From: JAGVSR01 sp963708775
Lineage (GTDB): Bacteria; Pseudomonadota; Alphaproteobacteria; Rhizobiales; Hyphomicrobiaceae
Direction of reading: 5' to 3'
DNA length: 64,000 nucleotides
NCBI GenBank assembly: GCA_963708775.1
Contig: CAVPTI010000015.1
Span: 179,423 to 243,422 of the forward strand
The notes under the pieces: generated by a model
Database searches by the model: none
What the model saw: only the letters and a program-made list of their open reading frames with translations
What the model was told of the DNA's origin: nothing
Position numbers and translations under genes: made by a program
Shown: positions 1-10,043 of the stretch, in pieces
Numbering within the stretch: position 1 is the first letter of the stretch
How the letters are laid out: each line of letters begins with the position of its first letter

Positions 1-2
1 GG

Positions 3-356
3 CTTTGGATTGCACTGCCAATGCTGACCGGCTCCAGTAAAGCCCGCGTGCTGCAGGATGCCACCTCAGCCTTTGTCACAAAGCTGGATCAGACCCGCTC
101 CCGCGCCATGACCACCGGCAAGCCGGCTAGCTTCCTCATCGATGCGGGCTCGCGCTCCTACCGAACCGATGACGGCACCGCGACCACCCTGCCGCAAGGA
201 ATGGTCATCGAAGCCTCGGGCGGCCACTCTCTCATCGTGTTCCGACCCGACGGCACCGCGACTGAAGCGAACTTCGACCTCCGCAACGGCCGCGCCGGAG
301 CCCGCATCGGCATCGACTGGCTCACCGGCCGCGCCACCGTAACCTTCGACAGGTGA
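3..356 (+). CDS. gspH: Type II secretion minor pseudopilin GspH, C-terminal part (5' cut by window)
   Basis: The frame is open from base 3, so the N-terminal methylation segment lies outside the window. What remains (about 117 residues) has the GspH soluble-domain look: a helix (SSKARVLQDATSAFVTKLDQ), then 'RSRAMTTGKPASFLID' and a beta-rich stretch ending 'IDWLTGRATV'. GspH is a minor pseudopilin of the type II secretion pseudopilus in the inner membrane and periplasm. The stop overlaps the GTG start of the next gene by 4 bases (GTGA), and gspI and gspJ follow, which fixes the assignment better than the fragment alone. Confidence 0.75.
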   Translation, partial: LWIALPMLTGSSKARVLQDATSAFVTKLDQTRSRAMTTGKPASFLIDAGSRSYRTDDGTATTLPQGMVIEASGGHSLIVFRPDGTATEANFDLRNGRAGARIGIDWLTGRATVTFDR

Positions 357-757
357 GTCCGATGCCCAGTCGCGACGGCGGGTTCACACTGATGGAAGCC
401 CTCGTGGCGCTGGTGCTCTTGGCACTCGCGGCCGGAGCCTTCTATCAAGGGATCGAACTTGGCGCCCGCGGGGCCCGCATCGCACAACGCGATGCAGCCG
501 CCATCGGCGTTGCGCAAAGCCGTCTCGAGGAAGCCGTCGCCATCGGCCAGCTTGCCGATGCCCCGTGGTCTGGTGAAACGGACGACGGGATCGCCTGGCA
601 AACCACCTTCACACCTCACGAGGCCACTCCGCCGGACGGGGTCCAAGAACCACTATCGTTGACGCGAATTGATGTCCGCGTCACGTGGCGCGATGTTCCC
701 GGTCGTCCGCTCCGCGACATGACGCTGACGACCTTCGCACCAGCGAAATCGCCATGA
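353..757 (+). CDS. gspI: Type II secretion minor pseudopilin GspI
   Basis: This 134-residue protein has a textbook prepilin signal. A short leader ends in Gly before FTLMEALVALVLLALAAG, with Glu at position +5 of the mature protein. GspI, with GspJ and GspK, primes the tip of the T2SS pseudopilus. The chosen start is GTG 353, coupled to the gspH stop; ATG 362 is a possible alternative. The stop overlaps the ATG of gspJ (ATGA). The rest of the protein matches the GspI pattern (short, with 'AQSRLEEAVAIGQL' after the hydrophobic helix). Confidence 0.88.
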   Translation: MSPMPSRDGGFTLMEALVALVLLALAAGAFYQGIELGARGARIAQRDAAAIGVAQSRLEEAVAIGQLADAPWSGETDDGIAWQTTFTPHEATPPDGVQEPLSLTRIDVRVTWRDVPGRPLRDMTLTTFAPAKSP

Positions 758-1366
758 AGCCGACAGAAGAAAATCCTCCCGATGCCGGCTTTACGCTCAT
801 CGAAGCCCTCGTCGTCTTGACGATCACCGCTTTAGCCATCGCACTCGTGCCGGCAACCGTGAGCCTAGGTCAGCGCGCACTGCAGGTTGCAGCAAACCTC
901 GAACACACGACATCCGATCACCGGGCACGAGAAGCCCTAACGGCCCGCATCGAAGCAGCCCGGCCGATCTTTCAAACCGATGCCGCGGGCTTATCTACTC
1001 TCGTTTTCGAAGGTCGTCCCGATCGCATGAGGTTCGTTTCCGAGTTTTCGGATGGACCGGCGGGCGGTGGTCTCTACGTCGCGGACCTCGGGCTCGATCC
1101 GTCGAACTCCACTCTGGTGCTCTCACTGACGCCCTATCCCACCCGTGCCAATGCCACGCCGTCCACTGTAGACCCGATTGCAGCCGGCTGCCTTACTCTC
1201 TCTGCGCTACTTTGGTCCCGATGCCGAAACCGGAAACCGCATCTGGCAATCGTCTTGGGTGGCCACCAGCAAGCTGCCGGAAATGATCGAACTGACGATC
1301 CAGAGAACAGCTGACGACGCCAATACGACGCTCAGCATCATTGCTCTTCGTCTCGCGCAGAACTGA
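754..1366 (+). CDS. gspJ: Type II secretion minor pseudopilin GspJ, frameshifted
   Basis: Starts at ATG 754, overlapping the gspI stop. The leader ends DAG before FTLIEALVVLTITALAIAL, with Glu at +5, as in class III pseudopilins. The first frame reads well to about base 1170 ('TRANATPSTV') and then becomes non-coding. The expected GspJ C-terminus (LRYFGPDAETGNRIWQSSW, then 'LPEMIELTIQ') continues one frame over to the TGA at 1364-1366. The shift therefore lies between about 1171 and 1196. GspK, which normally follows, is absent, and the next genes are on the other strand. A sequencing indel is more likely than true decay, because both halves are conserved. Confidence 0.8.
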
Positions 1367-1387
1367 TGCCTGCGCGCGACCGCTCGA

Positions 1388-2563
1388 TCAACTCACGGGC
1401 TTCACGACGTCTACTTTGTCGCCCGCCTTCAGTAACGCATTCGGCGAGATGATCACGCGATCCGATAAGGTCAGACCCGCGCAGACTTCTGCTTCGACCC
1501 CAAGGTCCCGGCTGATCTGCACAGGCCGGAACACGATCTTGTCTTCCGCGTCTGCAATTGCCGCAAACTGCTGCCCCTGACGCACCACCAGCGCATTGCC
1601 TGGCACCAGCACGCACGGCGAATCCCGCTCGATGTCGAGCAGCACTTGCCCCGTCAAACCAGCGGGCAGCGTCAGCCCCGGATTGTCCATGACGAGTTCC
1701 GCCCGCATCGTACCCGACACCTGATTGATCGCCTGCGATGTTCGCACCACCTTGGCGTCGAACTGCTGTCCAGGCATTTCCGCGAACGTCATCTTCGCCG
1801 GCGTTCCCGGCTTGACCTTGAGCGCAACCGACTGCGGCACGTCGATTTCGATCCGCAGCTGTTCAAGGCGCGCAACATTATAAAAGTAGGATCCCGCCGC
1901 TCCGAAATCTCCGTTGACACGATCGCCGCGCTCCACTTGCCGCTCGATGATGACCCCGTCGAAGGGCGCGCAAATCGTCTGGAAACCTTGCACTTCCTCC
2001 AGTCGACGGACTTCGGCGACGGCGGCATCCAGGTCGGCCTTCGCGATCGAAACATTGGCTTCCCGGTCATCCCGCGCCTGCTCGGGCAAAAACTTCTTCG
2101 GCACGAGTTCCTGCGCGCGCCCGTAGGTCACTTCGGCAAGCGACAGCCGCGCCTTCACCTGCTCAACGGCCGCTTTCGCACGATCGAGTTGCTGTCTGAT
2201 CTCCGGCGCGTCGATGACCACGAGAACATCTCCGGCCTTCACGCGATCTCCAATCTCGCCGCGCCGCTCAGCTACGATTCCGTTGGCCCGGCCGGAAAGT
2301 CGGGCCTGCTCAACTGGCACTGTTCGCCCGGGCAACGTGAGGCCGAACCGCCCCGCCGCGGCCTTGGGTTCGATGACCCGCACACTGCGCAGGGGCGCGG
2401 CCGCAGGCTTATCCGTGTTTGCCGTCGCCTTTGCGCCTGGCAACAAGGAACCAGCTAACGTTTGAACCTTCAGAGCGAAATCGAAATGCCGATCTGCCAC
2501 GATGGCACCGACCGCGAGTGCAGCCAATCCGATCCCCTTTAACATCATCTTCGGCATGGTCAT
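1388..2563 (-). CDS. RND efflux periplasmic adaptor (membrane fusion protein)
   Basis: 391 residues. An N-terminal membrane anchor (LKGIGLAALAVGAIVAD) is followed by a first beta-barrel/lipoyl half (VPVEQARLSGRANGIVAERR, then 'GDVLVVIDAPEIRQQLDRAKAAVEQ'), a coiled-coil hairpin, the second lipoyl half ('ICAPFDGVIIERQVERGDRV') and a membrane-proximal domain ending 'LLKAGDKVDVV'. This is the HlyD/AcrA-type adaptor that links an RND pump to an outer-membrane channel. No lipobox is seen. The start overlaps the stop of the upstream permease gene by 4 bases, so the two are translationally coupled. No outer-membrane channel gene follows. The substrate cannot be read from the sequence. Confidence 0.9.
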   Translation of the reverse strand: MTMPKMMLKGIGLAALAVGAIVADRHFDFALKVQTLAGSLLPGAKATANTDKPAAAPLRSVRVIEPKAAAGRFGLTLPGRTVPVEQARLSGRANGIVAERRGEIGDRVKAGDVLVVIDAPEIRQQLDRAKAAVEQVKARLSLAEVTYGRAQELVPKKFLPEQARDDREANVSIAKADLDAAVAEVRRLEEVQGFQTICAPFDGVIIERQVERGDRVNGDFGAAGSYFYNVARLEQLRIEIDVPQSVALKVKPGTPAKMTFAEMPGQQFDAKVVRTSQAINQVSGTMRAELVMDNPGLTLPAGLTGQVLLDIERDSPCVLVPGNALVVRQGQQFAAIADAEDKIVFRPVQISRDLGVEAEVCAGLTLSDRVIISPNALLKAGDKVDVVKPVS

Positions 2564-5500
2564 GTTGATCCTGCAGTCTCTTGAGCATGTGTCACGGCTG
2601 GAGCCGGATACACGTGTAAATCGTGCGACGGCGGTGCCGTCTTTCGCTTCACGAGAAGTGCGAAGAGAACCGGCACGAACGTCAGCGTCGCAGCCGTCCC
2701 GAACACGAGACCTCCCACGACCGCACGGCCAAGCGGCGCATTCTGCTCGCCGCCATCGCCTAGGCCCAGCGCAAGCGGAATGATGCCGACAATCATGGCG
2801 ATCGCCGTCATCATCACGGGCCGCAGCCGCGTCTCGGCCGCTTCGATAGCAGCCGTCACCGGATCAACTCCGGCCTTGAACCGGTCTCGTGCAAAGCTCG
2901 TCACCAAAACGCTGTTCGCCGACGCCACGCCGATCACCATGATGATTCCGGTCAACGCCGGTACCGAGAGAGGCGTACCCGTCGCCCAGAGCGCAAACAA
3001 CGCCCCCGAAACAGCGACCGGCTGCGTCCCCATTGCAATCAGTGGCATCAGCCACGACTGGAAGTTGACGACCATGATGAGATAGACGAGCACGGCTGCA
3101 AGTGCGATCCCGCCAAACATTTCTGCGTAGGCCTGGGTCATTGATTGCGCTTGCCCGGCGACCTCGATGCGGTTGCCGGGCTTCAGCCGCGGCGTAACTT
3201 TCGCGATCGCCTTTTCAACTTCACGATAAACGCTGCCGATATCGCGTCCCGACGCGTTGGCGAGGATCGTCGTCGTCGGCTGCAGCATATAGCGGTCAAT
3301 GTTGGCAGGCAGTTGCCGGATTTGAAGAGACGCAATCGACCGGAGTGGCAATGTCGGACCTCCTGCCGCCGGTTGCACAGGGATATTCAACAGCTGATCG
3401 GTTGATGCCAGCCGCGCAGGCGGCGCCACGATTTGAACCGTATAAGATGCAGAGATTGCCGGATCCGCCCAGAAGTTCGGCGATACCGTACCGGCGGCTC
3501 CTAGCGTCGACAGAACGGCATTCGCCGCATCTTGTGGCGTTACACCAAGCTGCAACGCGCGCACGCGGTTGATCTCAAGGTTATAGGCTGGCAGATTTCG
3601 TACCTGCCGCGTGACCACGTCGGATGCGCCGGGAATTTGCTTAATCGCCTCCGAAAGATCGCGCGCGATCTCTGCATTGCCGCCCGCATCCCGCCCGATG
3701 AGCCTCACCTCGAAATCAGCTTGCGCGCTGCCCGCCAGGGTTTGCGCCGTGGCATCCGCCGGCAGGAAATAGAAGGTCAGCTTTGGAAAGCGCTCCTGCA
3801 ACATTCGCCGAATGGCCTCGGCATGTTCCCCCGTTCGCCCAAGCCCCCCCTTGAGCTGAATGAGCATCTCGCCGTCGAATGACCCGATCACGCCACTCTG
3901 CACCCAGGCAAGGTTGATCGATTCGGGCGCACCGATGTTTTCAGTGATGAACGCAACTTCGGTTTCTGGAATGATCTCGCGCACGGCGCGCTGCACATCC
4001 GCGAACACCGCTGCCGTTTCCTCGAGCCGTGAGCCAGGTTCTGCCCGCAGATAGACCCGGATCATACCCGCATCCGCCTGCGGAAAGAACTCGCGTCCCA
4101 TGTTTACGGCCGCGAAAGCACCGAGAGACAACGCAGCAGCAAGGCCCGCAACCGGCAGCGCTTTAAATCGGACAAACAGCTTCAGGATCGAAACGAGGAG
4201 CCGCTCGATAGCTCCAAGCCCCCGGCCCACCACACGCGAGAGGCGCACAAGCCACCCCTGCTCCGCCCCCCCCTGCTCCAGATGAACGTGATCGTGCTCC
4301 TTCAACATCAGAAATGCCAGCGATGGCACGAGTGTTCGCGACAAGACATAAGAGGCGATCATCGCGAAAACGACCGCTAGGCCCAGCGGGATGAAAATGA
4401 AAGCGGCCGTTCCCGTCAGAAGAAACAGCGGCGAAAACACGATGCAGATAGCCAGCGTCGAGACGAACTCCGGAAAAGCGACCTCCTGCGCACTCTTCAG
4501 AATTGCATCATTGAGCCGCATTCCGTTTTCGAGATTGCGATTGATGTTTTCAATCTCGACCAGCGCGTTGTCGACCAGAATACCGATGGCCAGCATCAGC
4601 CCGCCGAGAGTCATGAGATTGAACGTCTGCCCCGTCAGCGCGAGTCCGGCGACAGACGCCAGCAGCGCCAGCGGGATCGATGTCAATACGATCAGTGACG
4701 ATCGCCAACTCCCTAGAAAAATCAGCACCACGAACGCCACGAGGGCGGCAACGACGATCGCCTCCTTCAGCACATTGTCGACGGCGTTCTCCACGAACAC
4801 CGACTGATCAAAGACGGGTTCGATGGTGATCCCCGGCGGTGCGGAAGCGCGCAGCTCCGGTAGCTTCTCTTTGACTTGGCGGACGATATCCACCGTTGAG
4901 GCGTCACCCAGCTTCAGGATCGCGACGATCACGGCATTCTGCCCATCGAGTCGCGCGATATTGGTCTGAATTGCTGGCCCGTCGCGGATCGACGCCACGT
5001 CGCCCACTCGCACCACCCGCCCGTCAATCGACCGCAACGGCAGGTCTGCAAATTCGGCCACTGTCTCCGGGCTGGCATTCGTCGTCACGACGATTTCCCG
5101 GTTCTCAACGCGCAGAACTCCTGTCGGCAGGGTCAAGTTCTGCGTGTTGATCGCGCGCGCCACCTCGTTGGGAGAGACACCGTAGGCCTGCAAAGCCTCT
5201 GGCTTCAGGTCGATCATGACTTGGCGCGACGCGCCGCCATAGGGAAGCGTCAATCGCAACCCTGGAATGGACTGGATCTGAGATCGAAGCTGCAGCCGAC
5301 CGTAATCGAACAACGCACTGGAGTTGAGCGTGTCCGACGCCAGCACGAGTTGCAGCACCGGCACACTCGAAGGCACGAACGGAACGATCAGCGGCGGCGA
5401 GGTGCCGGGCGGCATGCGGCGCAGGATCGTCTGGCTGACGGAGGTTATCTGGGCGAACGCGGCCGTCACATCGGTGCCCGGCTGAAACGTGACGCGAATG

Positions 5501-5874
5501 ATTGCGACGCCTGTCAGTGTTTCCGAACGCACATCGCGAATGTTGTCGACGTTGTTGAGAATGGCGATTTCGCCGAACGTCGAAATCTTAGATGCCATTT
5601 CAGGCGCGTTGAGGCCGGGATACGTCCAGATGAGATTGATCGCGGGGATCTTTACCGCCGGCAAAATGTCGGTCGACATGCGCTGCGCCGACAACGCGCC
5701 CGTCAGAAGCAGCAGGATGGCGAGCACCCCGATGCTGTGCCGGTGCGCAAGCGCATAGCGTACGATCCACAAAAGAGATCCTCCCCACGTCCCTGCGGCA
5801 GGCAACCCTATCCGGGTCCATTGTTGCCGCTGCCCAAGCCGCTTTAAGTTGGGCCTCATGGCCGAGGCGGCCAC
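2560..5874 (-). CDS. RND family efflux permease (AcrB/HAE-type)
   Basis: 1104 residues, the usual size for an AcrB-type proton-driven efflux pump of the inner membrane. Visible marks include the N-terminal pore region 'DILPAVKIPAINLIWTYPG', TM4 'GGLMLAIGILVDNALVEIEN' with the proton-relay Asp, paired porter domains and the C-terminal repeat 'LTGIIMVIGVASANSVLVTS' with TM bundle. The start may be GTG 5874 or ATG 5859; the two differ by five residues. The permease precedes its adaptor gene, the reverse of the acrAB order. No TetR-type regulator is adjacent. The family also covers metal pumps, but the TM4 sequence fits the HAE (hydrophobe) class better. Confidence 0.92.
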   Translation of the reverse strand: MAASAMRPNLKRLGQRQQWTRIGLPAAGTWGGSLLWIVRYALAHRHSIGVLAILLLLTGALSAQRMSTDILPAVKIPAINLIWTYPGLNAPEMASKISTFGEIAILNNVDNIRDVRSETLTGVAIIRVTFQPGTDVTAAFAQITSVSQTILRRMPPGTSPPLIVPFVPSSVPVLQLVLASDTLNSSALFDYGRLQLRSQIQSIPGLRLTLPYGGASRQVMIDLKPEALQAYGVSPNEVARAINTQNLTLPTGVLRVENREIVVTTNASPETVAEFADLPLRSIDGRVVRVGDVASIRDGPAIQTNIARLDGQNAVIVAILKLGDASTVDIVRQVKEKLPELRASAPPGITIEPVFDQSVFVENAVDNVLKEAIVVAALVAFVVLIFLGSWRSSLIVLTSIPLALLASVAGLALTGQTFNLMTLGGLMLAIGILVDNALVEIENINRNLENGMRLNDAILKSAQEVAFPEFVSTLAICIVFSPLFLLTGTAAFIFIPLGLAVVFAMIASYVLSRTLVPSLAFLMLKEHDHVHLEQGGAEQGWLVRLSRVVGRGLGAIERLLVSILKLFVRFKALPVAGLAAALSLGAFAAVNMGREFFPQADAGMIRVYLRAEPGSRLEETAAVFADVQRAVREIIPETEVAFITENIGAPESINLAWVQSGVIGSFDGEMLIQLKGGLGRTGEHAEAIRRMLQERFPKLTFYFLPADATAQTLAGSAQADFEVRLIGRDAGGNAEIARDLSEAIKQIPGASDVVTRQVRNLPAYNLEINRVRALQLGVTPQDAANAVLSTLGAAGTVSPNFWADPAISASYTVQIVAPPARLASTDQLLNIPVQPAAGGPTLPLRSIASLQIRQLPANIDRYMLQPTTTILANASGRDIGSVYREVEKAIAKVTPRLKPGNRIEVAGQAQSMTQAYAEMFGGIALAAVLVYLIMVVNFQSWLMPLIAMGTQPVAVSGALFALWATGTPLSVPALTGIIMVIGVASANSVLVTSFARDRFKAGVDPVTAAIEAAETRLRPVMMTAIAMIVGIIPLALGLGDGGEQNAPLGRAVVGGLVFGTAATLTFVPVLFALLVKRKTAPPSHDLHVYPAPAVTHAQETAGST

Positions 5875-6214
5875 CCCGGTGAATACCGGATCACGGACTA
5901 GGCAGCTGCAAAATTCCTATGACGTTACCGTGATTTAGTGGCCGAAGGATCACAAGCTGCGGCGTCCCGCCGCGAGACGGATAAAGGTGCACGCTATACC
6001 GCCTTGCACTATAGAGGCTGCACCTCGAACGGCCTACACTTCGCTATCCGGAGCGTGAACAGTCATCGGGCGCACCTGACGCCCGCGCATGAATTGACCT
6101 GCCGTCGCGGCGCACCTACTTTGCGCGGCCGGTTTCGGAGGCGGACCTCCATGGTGGCCCGCGCACAGCACATATCAAACGGAGAACCGGCTAATCGCCG
6201 GAAGCGCATCGCTC
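5875..6214. other. Intergenic region between divergent RND operon and lysK
   Basis: About 340 bases with no recognisable gene. It must hold the promoters for the minus-strand efflux operon and the plus-strand lysK, but no convincing -35/-10 pair, riboswitch fold or operator stands out. Confidence 0.4.
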
Positions 6215-7867
6215 ATGTCCATGCATGCTTCGCCTGCCCAACTCGAGGTCGTCGACGAGGCCCGTGCCTGGCCGTTCGAGGAGGCCCGCCGCATTGTAGA
6301 TCGCCTGAAAAAGGTGAAGGGCGGCATGGAAAAGACGGTTCTCTTTGAGACCGGCTATGGCCCGTCAGGCCTTCCCCACATCGGCACCTTCGGCGAAGTC
6401 GCACGCACCAGCATGGTTCGCCGCGCATTCGAGGCCCTGACCGAGGGTAAGGTCAAGACGCGCCTACTTTGCTTTTCCGACGACATGGACGGCATGCGCA
6501 AGGTGCCGGACAACGTACCCAACCAGGAGATGCTTCGCGAAAACCTGCACCGCCCTCTGACGAGAGTGCCGGATCCCTTCGGCCAATACGAAAGCTTTGG
6601 CCACCATAACAACGCCATGCTGCGCCGCTTTCTCGATACCTTCGGTTTCGAGTATGAATTCGCCAGCGCCACCGACTATTACACGTCGGGCAAGTTCGAC
6701 GAGATCCTTCTTCTCGCCGCCGAGCGCTACCAGAAGATCATGGACATCATGCTGCCGAGCCTCGGCGAGGAGCGTCAGGCGACCTATAGCTGCTTCCTGC
6801 CGATCTCTCCGAAAACCGGCCGTGTCCTTTACGTGCCGATGAAGGAAGTCAACGCCAAGGCAGGAACCATCACCTACACCGATGAAGACGGTGACGACGT
6901 CACGCTTCCCGTCACCGGCGGCAACGTAAAGCTTCAGTGGAAGCCGGACTTTGGCGCCCGCTGGGCCGCCTTGGGTGTCGACTTCGAGATGTACGGCAAA
7001 GACCACATGTCCAACACCGTCATTTACGACGGCATCTGCAAAGTCCTCGGTGGCGCTCCGCCAGAGCATTTCGTCTACGAACTCTTTCTGGACGAAAAGG
7101 GGGAGAAGATTTCGAAGTCGAAGGGCAACGGACTCACCATCGATGAGTGGCTCACCTACGCGACGCCGGAAAGCCTCGCGCTGTTCATGTTCCAAAAACC
7201 CAAGTCCGCCAAGAAGTTGCACTTCGACGTCATCCCGCGCGCCGTCGATGACTATCTGCAATTCCTGGGCGCCTATCCCCACCAGGAACCAAAAGCACAA
7301 CTCGACAACCCCGTCTGGCACATCCACGCCGGCACCCCCCCCCCGCAATCATGCCCGATCTCCTTTGCCCTTCTGCGCAATCTCGTTGCCGCTTCGAACG
7401 CCGAGAACAAGGACGTGCTGTGGGGCTACATCCGCCGCCACATGGAGGATGCGACGCCGCAGAAATATCCGCTTCTGGATACGCTCGCCGGCTATGCCGT
7501 CCGCTATTACCGCGACTTCGAGTTGGCCAAGAAGTCCTATCGCGCTCCGGACGATGTCGAACGTGCCGCTCTCACTGCGTTGTCCGAAGCCCTGGGTCGC
7601 GCACCGGCCCATGCGACTGCCGAGCAATTGCAGGGCATCGTCTACGACATCGGCCGGTCAGTGCCTCGATACCACGACCTGAAAGCAAAAGGTGCCACTC
7701 CCGAACGGCCAGGCGTTTCGAATGCATGGTTTGCGGCGATCTATGAAGTGCTGCTCGGCGAAAGCAAAGGACCACGCTTCGGCTCGTTTATCGCCCTCTA
7801 TGGCATTGAGGAAACGCGTGCTCTCATCGCCAAGGCTCTTACGGGCGAAGCCGGCAAGGCCGCATGA
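6215..7867 (+). CDS. lysK: Lysine--tRNA ligase, class I
   Basis: 550 residues. Charges tRNA-Lys with lysine in the cytoplasm. The class I fold is shown by the HIGH-type motif in 'SGLPHIGTFGEVART' (about residues 50-64) and the KMSKS-type motif 'EKISKSKGNGLT' (about residue 300). The active-site stretch 'CFSDDMDGMRKVP' and the 'GVDFEMYGKDHM' signature are also present. Class I LysRS is found in archaea and a minority of bacteria, notably alphaproteobacteria, so it supports the taxonomic call. ATG 6215 is the first start; ATG 6221 is an alternative two codons in. The gene is intact and stands alone. Confidence 0.96.
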   Translation: MSMHASPAQLEVVDEARAWPFEEARRIVDRLKKVKGGMEKTVLFETGYGPSGLPHIGTFGEVARTSMVRRAFEALTEGKVKTRLLCFSDDMDGMRKVPDNVPNQEMLRENLHRPLTRVPDPFGQYESFGHHNNAMLRRFLDTFGFEYEFASATDYYTSGKFDEILLLAAERYQKIMDIMLPSLGEERQATYSCFLPISPKTGRVLYVPMKEVNAKAGTITYTDEDGDDVTLPVTGGNVKLQWKPDFGARWAALGVDFEMYGKDHMSNTVIYDGICKVLGGAPPEHFVYELFLDEKGEKISKSKGNGLTIDEWLTYATPESLALFMFQKPKSAKKLHFDVIPRAVDDYLQFLGAYPHQEPKAQLDNPVWHIHAGTPPPQSCPISFALLRNLVAASNAENKDVLWGYIRRHMEDATPQKYPLLDTLAGYAVRYYRDFELAKKSYRAPDDVERAALTALSEALGRAPAHATAEQLQGIVYDIGRSVPRYHDLKAKGATPERPGVSNAWFAAIYEVLLGESKGPRFGSFIALYGIEETRALIAKALTGEAGKAA

Positions 7868-7889
7868 TCACGAAGATCGGAGATTGCCA

Positions 7890-9591
7890 TCACTCGCCTT
7901 TAACAAGCGGCGGCATCTGAAAACTCGCCAGAAGAACATTGATCAGATGCTCCGTCCGCCGGGCGATCGTCTGCGCCGTCCAAACGGTCTCCTTCGCCGC
8001 GTCCTGAGCGAGCACGAACGGCGACTGCAACAAAATCTGCCGCTTCTCGTCCCAAGACAGCGTACCAGCCTTTTGGTTATCGCGACCTGACAGCAGCACG
8101 ACATTGCCGAGCTTCTGGTGATGCACGCGGCAGCCTTCCGGATTTCGGAAGGCCGTGAGCCAAGCCTTGCACCCTTGCGGATTGCGCGGAAGAATGTGCT
8201 CGATCGTCACTTCGTCGCGCAGGATCGGACCGGGATCACACCCCAACGACGCGCTGAGCCGCCGCAACAGAACCCCGGCGTAGTGCTTGGCTGCGAAGTT
8301 CGCGCTGCGCAGATTGTAAATCGCATCGGACCGCACTTTTGCTTCGATGAAGAGCCGGTTCATCAACTCCGGCGGCGTTCCTGCAGCAATCTCGTCCAAG
8401 AGACGATGCAGCCGCGTTTCCTGCACACCGGGATCGACGCCGGCGATCTTCGACATCCACACGAGACGATCGAGCCGGCGCAAGAATTCCAATGTTCCCG
8501 CCGCGCGCAGCCCCATGGGTCTTCATCCACAGCAGCATTGCCGGCATCCAACTGTGCGCATCGATCCAGGTCATGAATTCGATCGACTGCGCAGCCGCGT
8601 CTCGCTCGATGGAAGTATGGCCCACCTGACCTCGGCGCACATCCTTCAGGATATTGGCGTAAGGGACGAGATGATCGGCCATGAACGACAGGCCATCCGT
8701 AGACACGCCGAAGCGCTCCACAATTTCTATCTCGACCGGTCTCACGGATTGATACTTGCCGCGCCACGTCATCGCGCGGATGTGGCAGAGCAAACGGAAC
8801 ATGTCCTCAGGCGCAAGCATGCTTTCGCAGCTCTCCCATAAATGGGCTGCCGAAACATGGTTTGCCGCCGGCATCGCCGACAGAATAAGCGACTTCGCCT
8901 CGTCCGCATGGCTGAAAGCAAGCCGAGTATTCTGCTCGGTATTGAGCATGTCCCAGGCATCGTCTGCATTATCGACCACAACCGTCACAAGCCGGCAATG
9001 ATCGAGAACGTACTCTGCCAGCGCGCGCCTCACGTCATCCGTCATGCCGGGTGCGAGAAGTTCTGAGCGGATGCAGTCTCGATTGTCGACGATGTTGCGT
9101 TCCGTTTCGGATAGCGCCTCGCGCGGCCAATCGGGTTCGAGTTCAGTCGAACCGCGCTTTTGCACGGCCTCCGCAAACAGCCGAGCTGGGATCGCCTGTA
9201 TCGTGAGGAGCGAGCGTCGCGGGTCATGTTCCGGCCAGGCATCGTCAATGATCAACCGATGGAGGCGCGCCGAGCGTTCAGGATCAGTTTCGAGATCACG
9301 CAACACTGCGAACAGCATCGTCAAAGTCACCATGCGCTGGTGCCCATCGACGATTTCAACGTCAGAAGATCCCGGCACCTGCGCCAGCATGACCCGGCCC
9401 AGCGGATAGAACCTCTTGCGCTTCTCCTGCTGCATCGCCCATCTGAGATCTGTGAGAAGCCGCGCCACATTCTCCGGCCGCCAAGCATAGGCGCGCTGGA
9501 AACATGCAAGCCGGAAGCGATAGCGGCCATCGAGCAGCCGTCCGACGCTCAGCACATCGGACGTCATGGGCTCGTTGCTTCGAATGAGCAT
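7890..9591 (-). CDS. DUF262/DUF1524 (GmrSD-like) putative restriction nuclease, frameshifted
   Basis: Two adjoining frames make one protein. The N-terminal part (9591 to about 8516) has DUF262 (ParB/Srx-like NTPase) marks: 'ACFQRAYAWRPENVARLL' and 'VEIVDGHQRMVTLTMLFAVL', the DGxQR motif. The C-terminal part (about 8516 to 7890) carries the DUF1524 His-Me nuclease signature 'EVTIEHILPRNPQG', then 'QKLGNVVLLSGRDNQKAG'. The shift falls near 8515, where 'MLLWMKTHG' continues as 'LRAAGTLEFL'. The chosen start is ATG 9591, just before the domain; the frame stays open to 9816. By family this resembles single-chain GmrSD, type IV enzymes that cut modified DNA. No other defence gene is adjacent. Confidence 0.75.
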
Positions 9592-10043
9592 CCGAGGCCG
9601 TGCGGCCTGTGCAGATGCTGGCGCGGTGCCGGGAATTTGTTCGACTTGGTTTTGATCGAGTCCAGGCACGGCACGTGCAACGAGTGAAGCTCTGGCCCAG
9701 AAACCCCCTCGGGTTTCTTGTGTCGGTCGCTGTGCCAAAAAACGCCCCCTGAAACCGGTACGAAGTACTGTTCTTATTGGAGCCGGATGCCGCAAAGGTG
9801 TCCGGCGAATTTGCAATTGCCCGGCTCATCGGCTCTGCGACGAGCAGCGTGAGGCGAGTGGAGTATTCCTCACCGCAAACACCTCCGCAAGCAGGAGTGT
9901 TCGAGAATGTGATAGTTCTTAGTTCGACAGTGCCGTCACGTGATGCAAATGCTGCTGAGACGAAATGCTACAAGACCGCCGCTCGCTCTTGCCGCACTCA
10001 TCCAACTCGCCTATTCATCGGGCAAAAAGTGAGGCGGACGCAG
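9592..10043. other. Non-coding gap upstream of the DUF262 gene and DUF952 gene
   Basis: About 450 bases between two divergently read genes. Both flanking frames stay open for part of it, but the translations do not resemble any protein. No RNA gene, repeat or clear promoter was found. Confidence 0.35.

Noticed and set aside
5938..6348. 136-residue plus-strand open frame before lysK
   Set aside because: It overlaps lysK in another frame and gives an Arg/His-rich chain without features of a protein.
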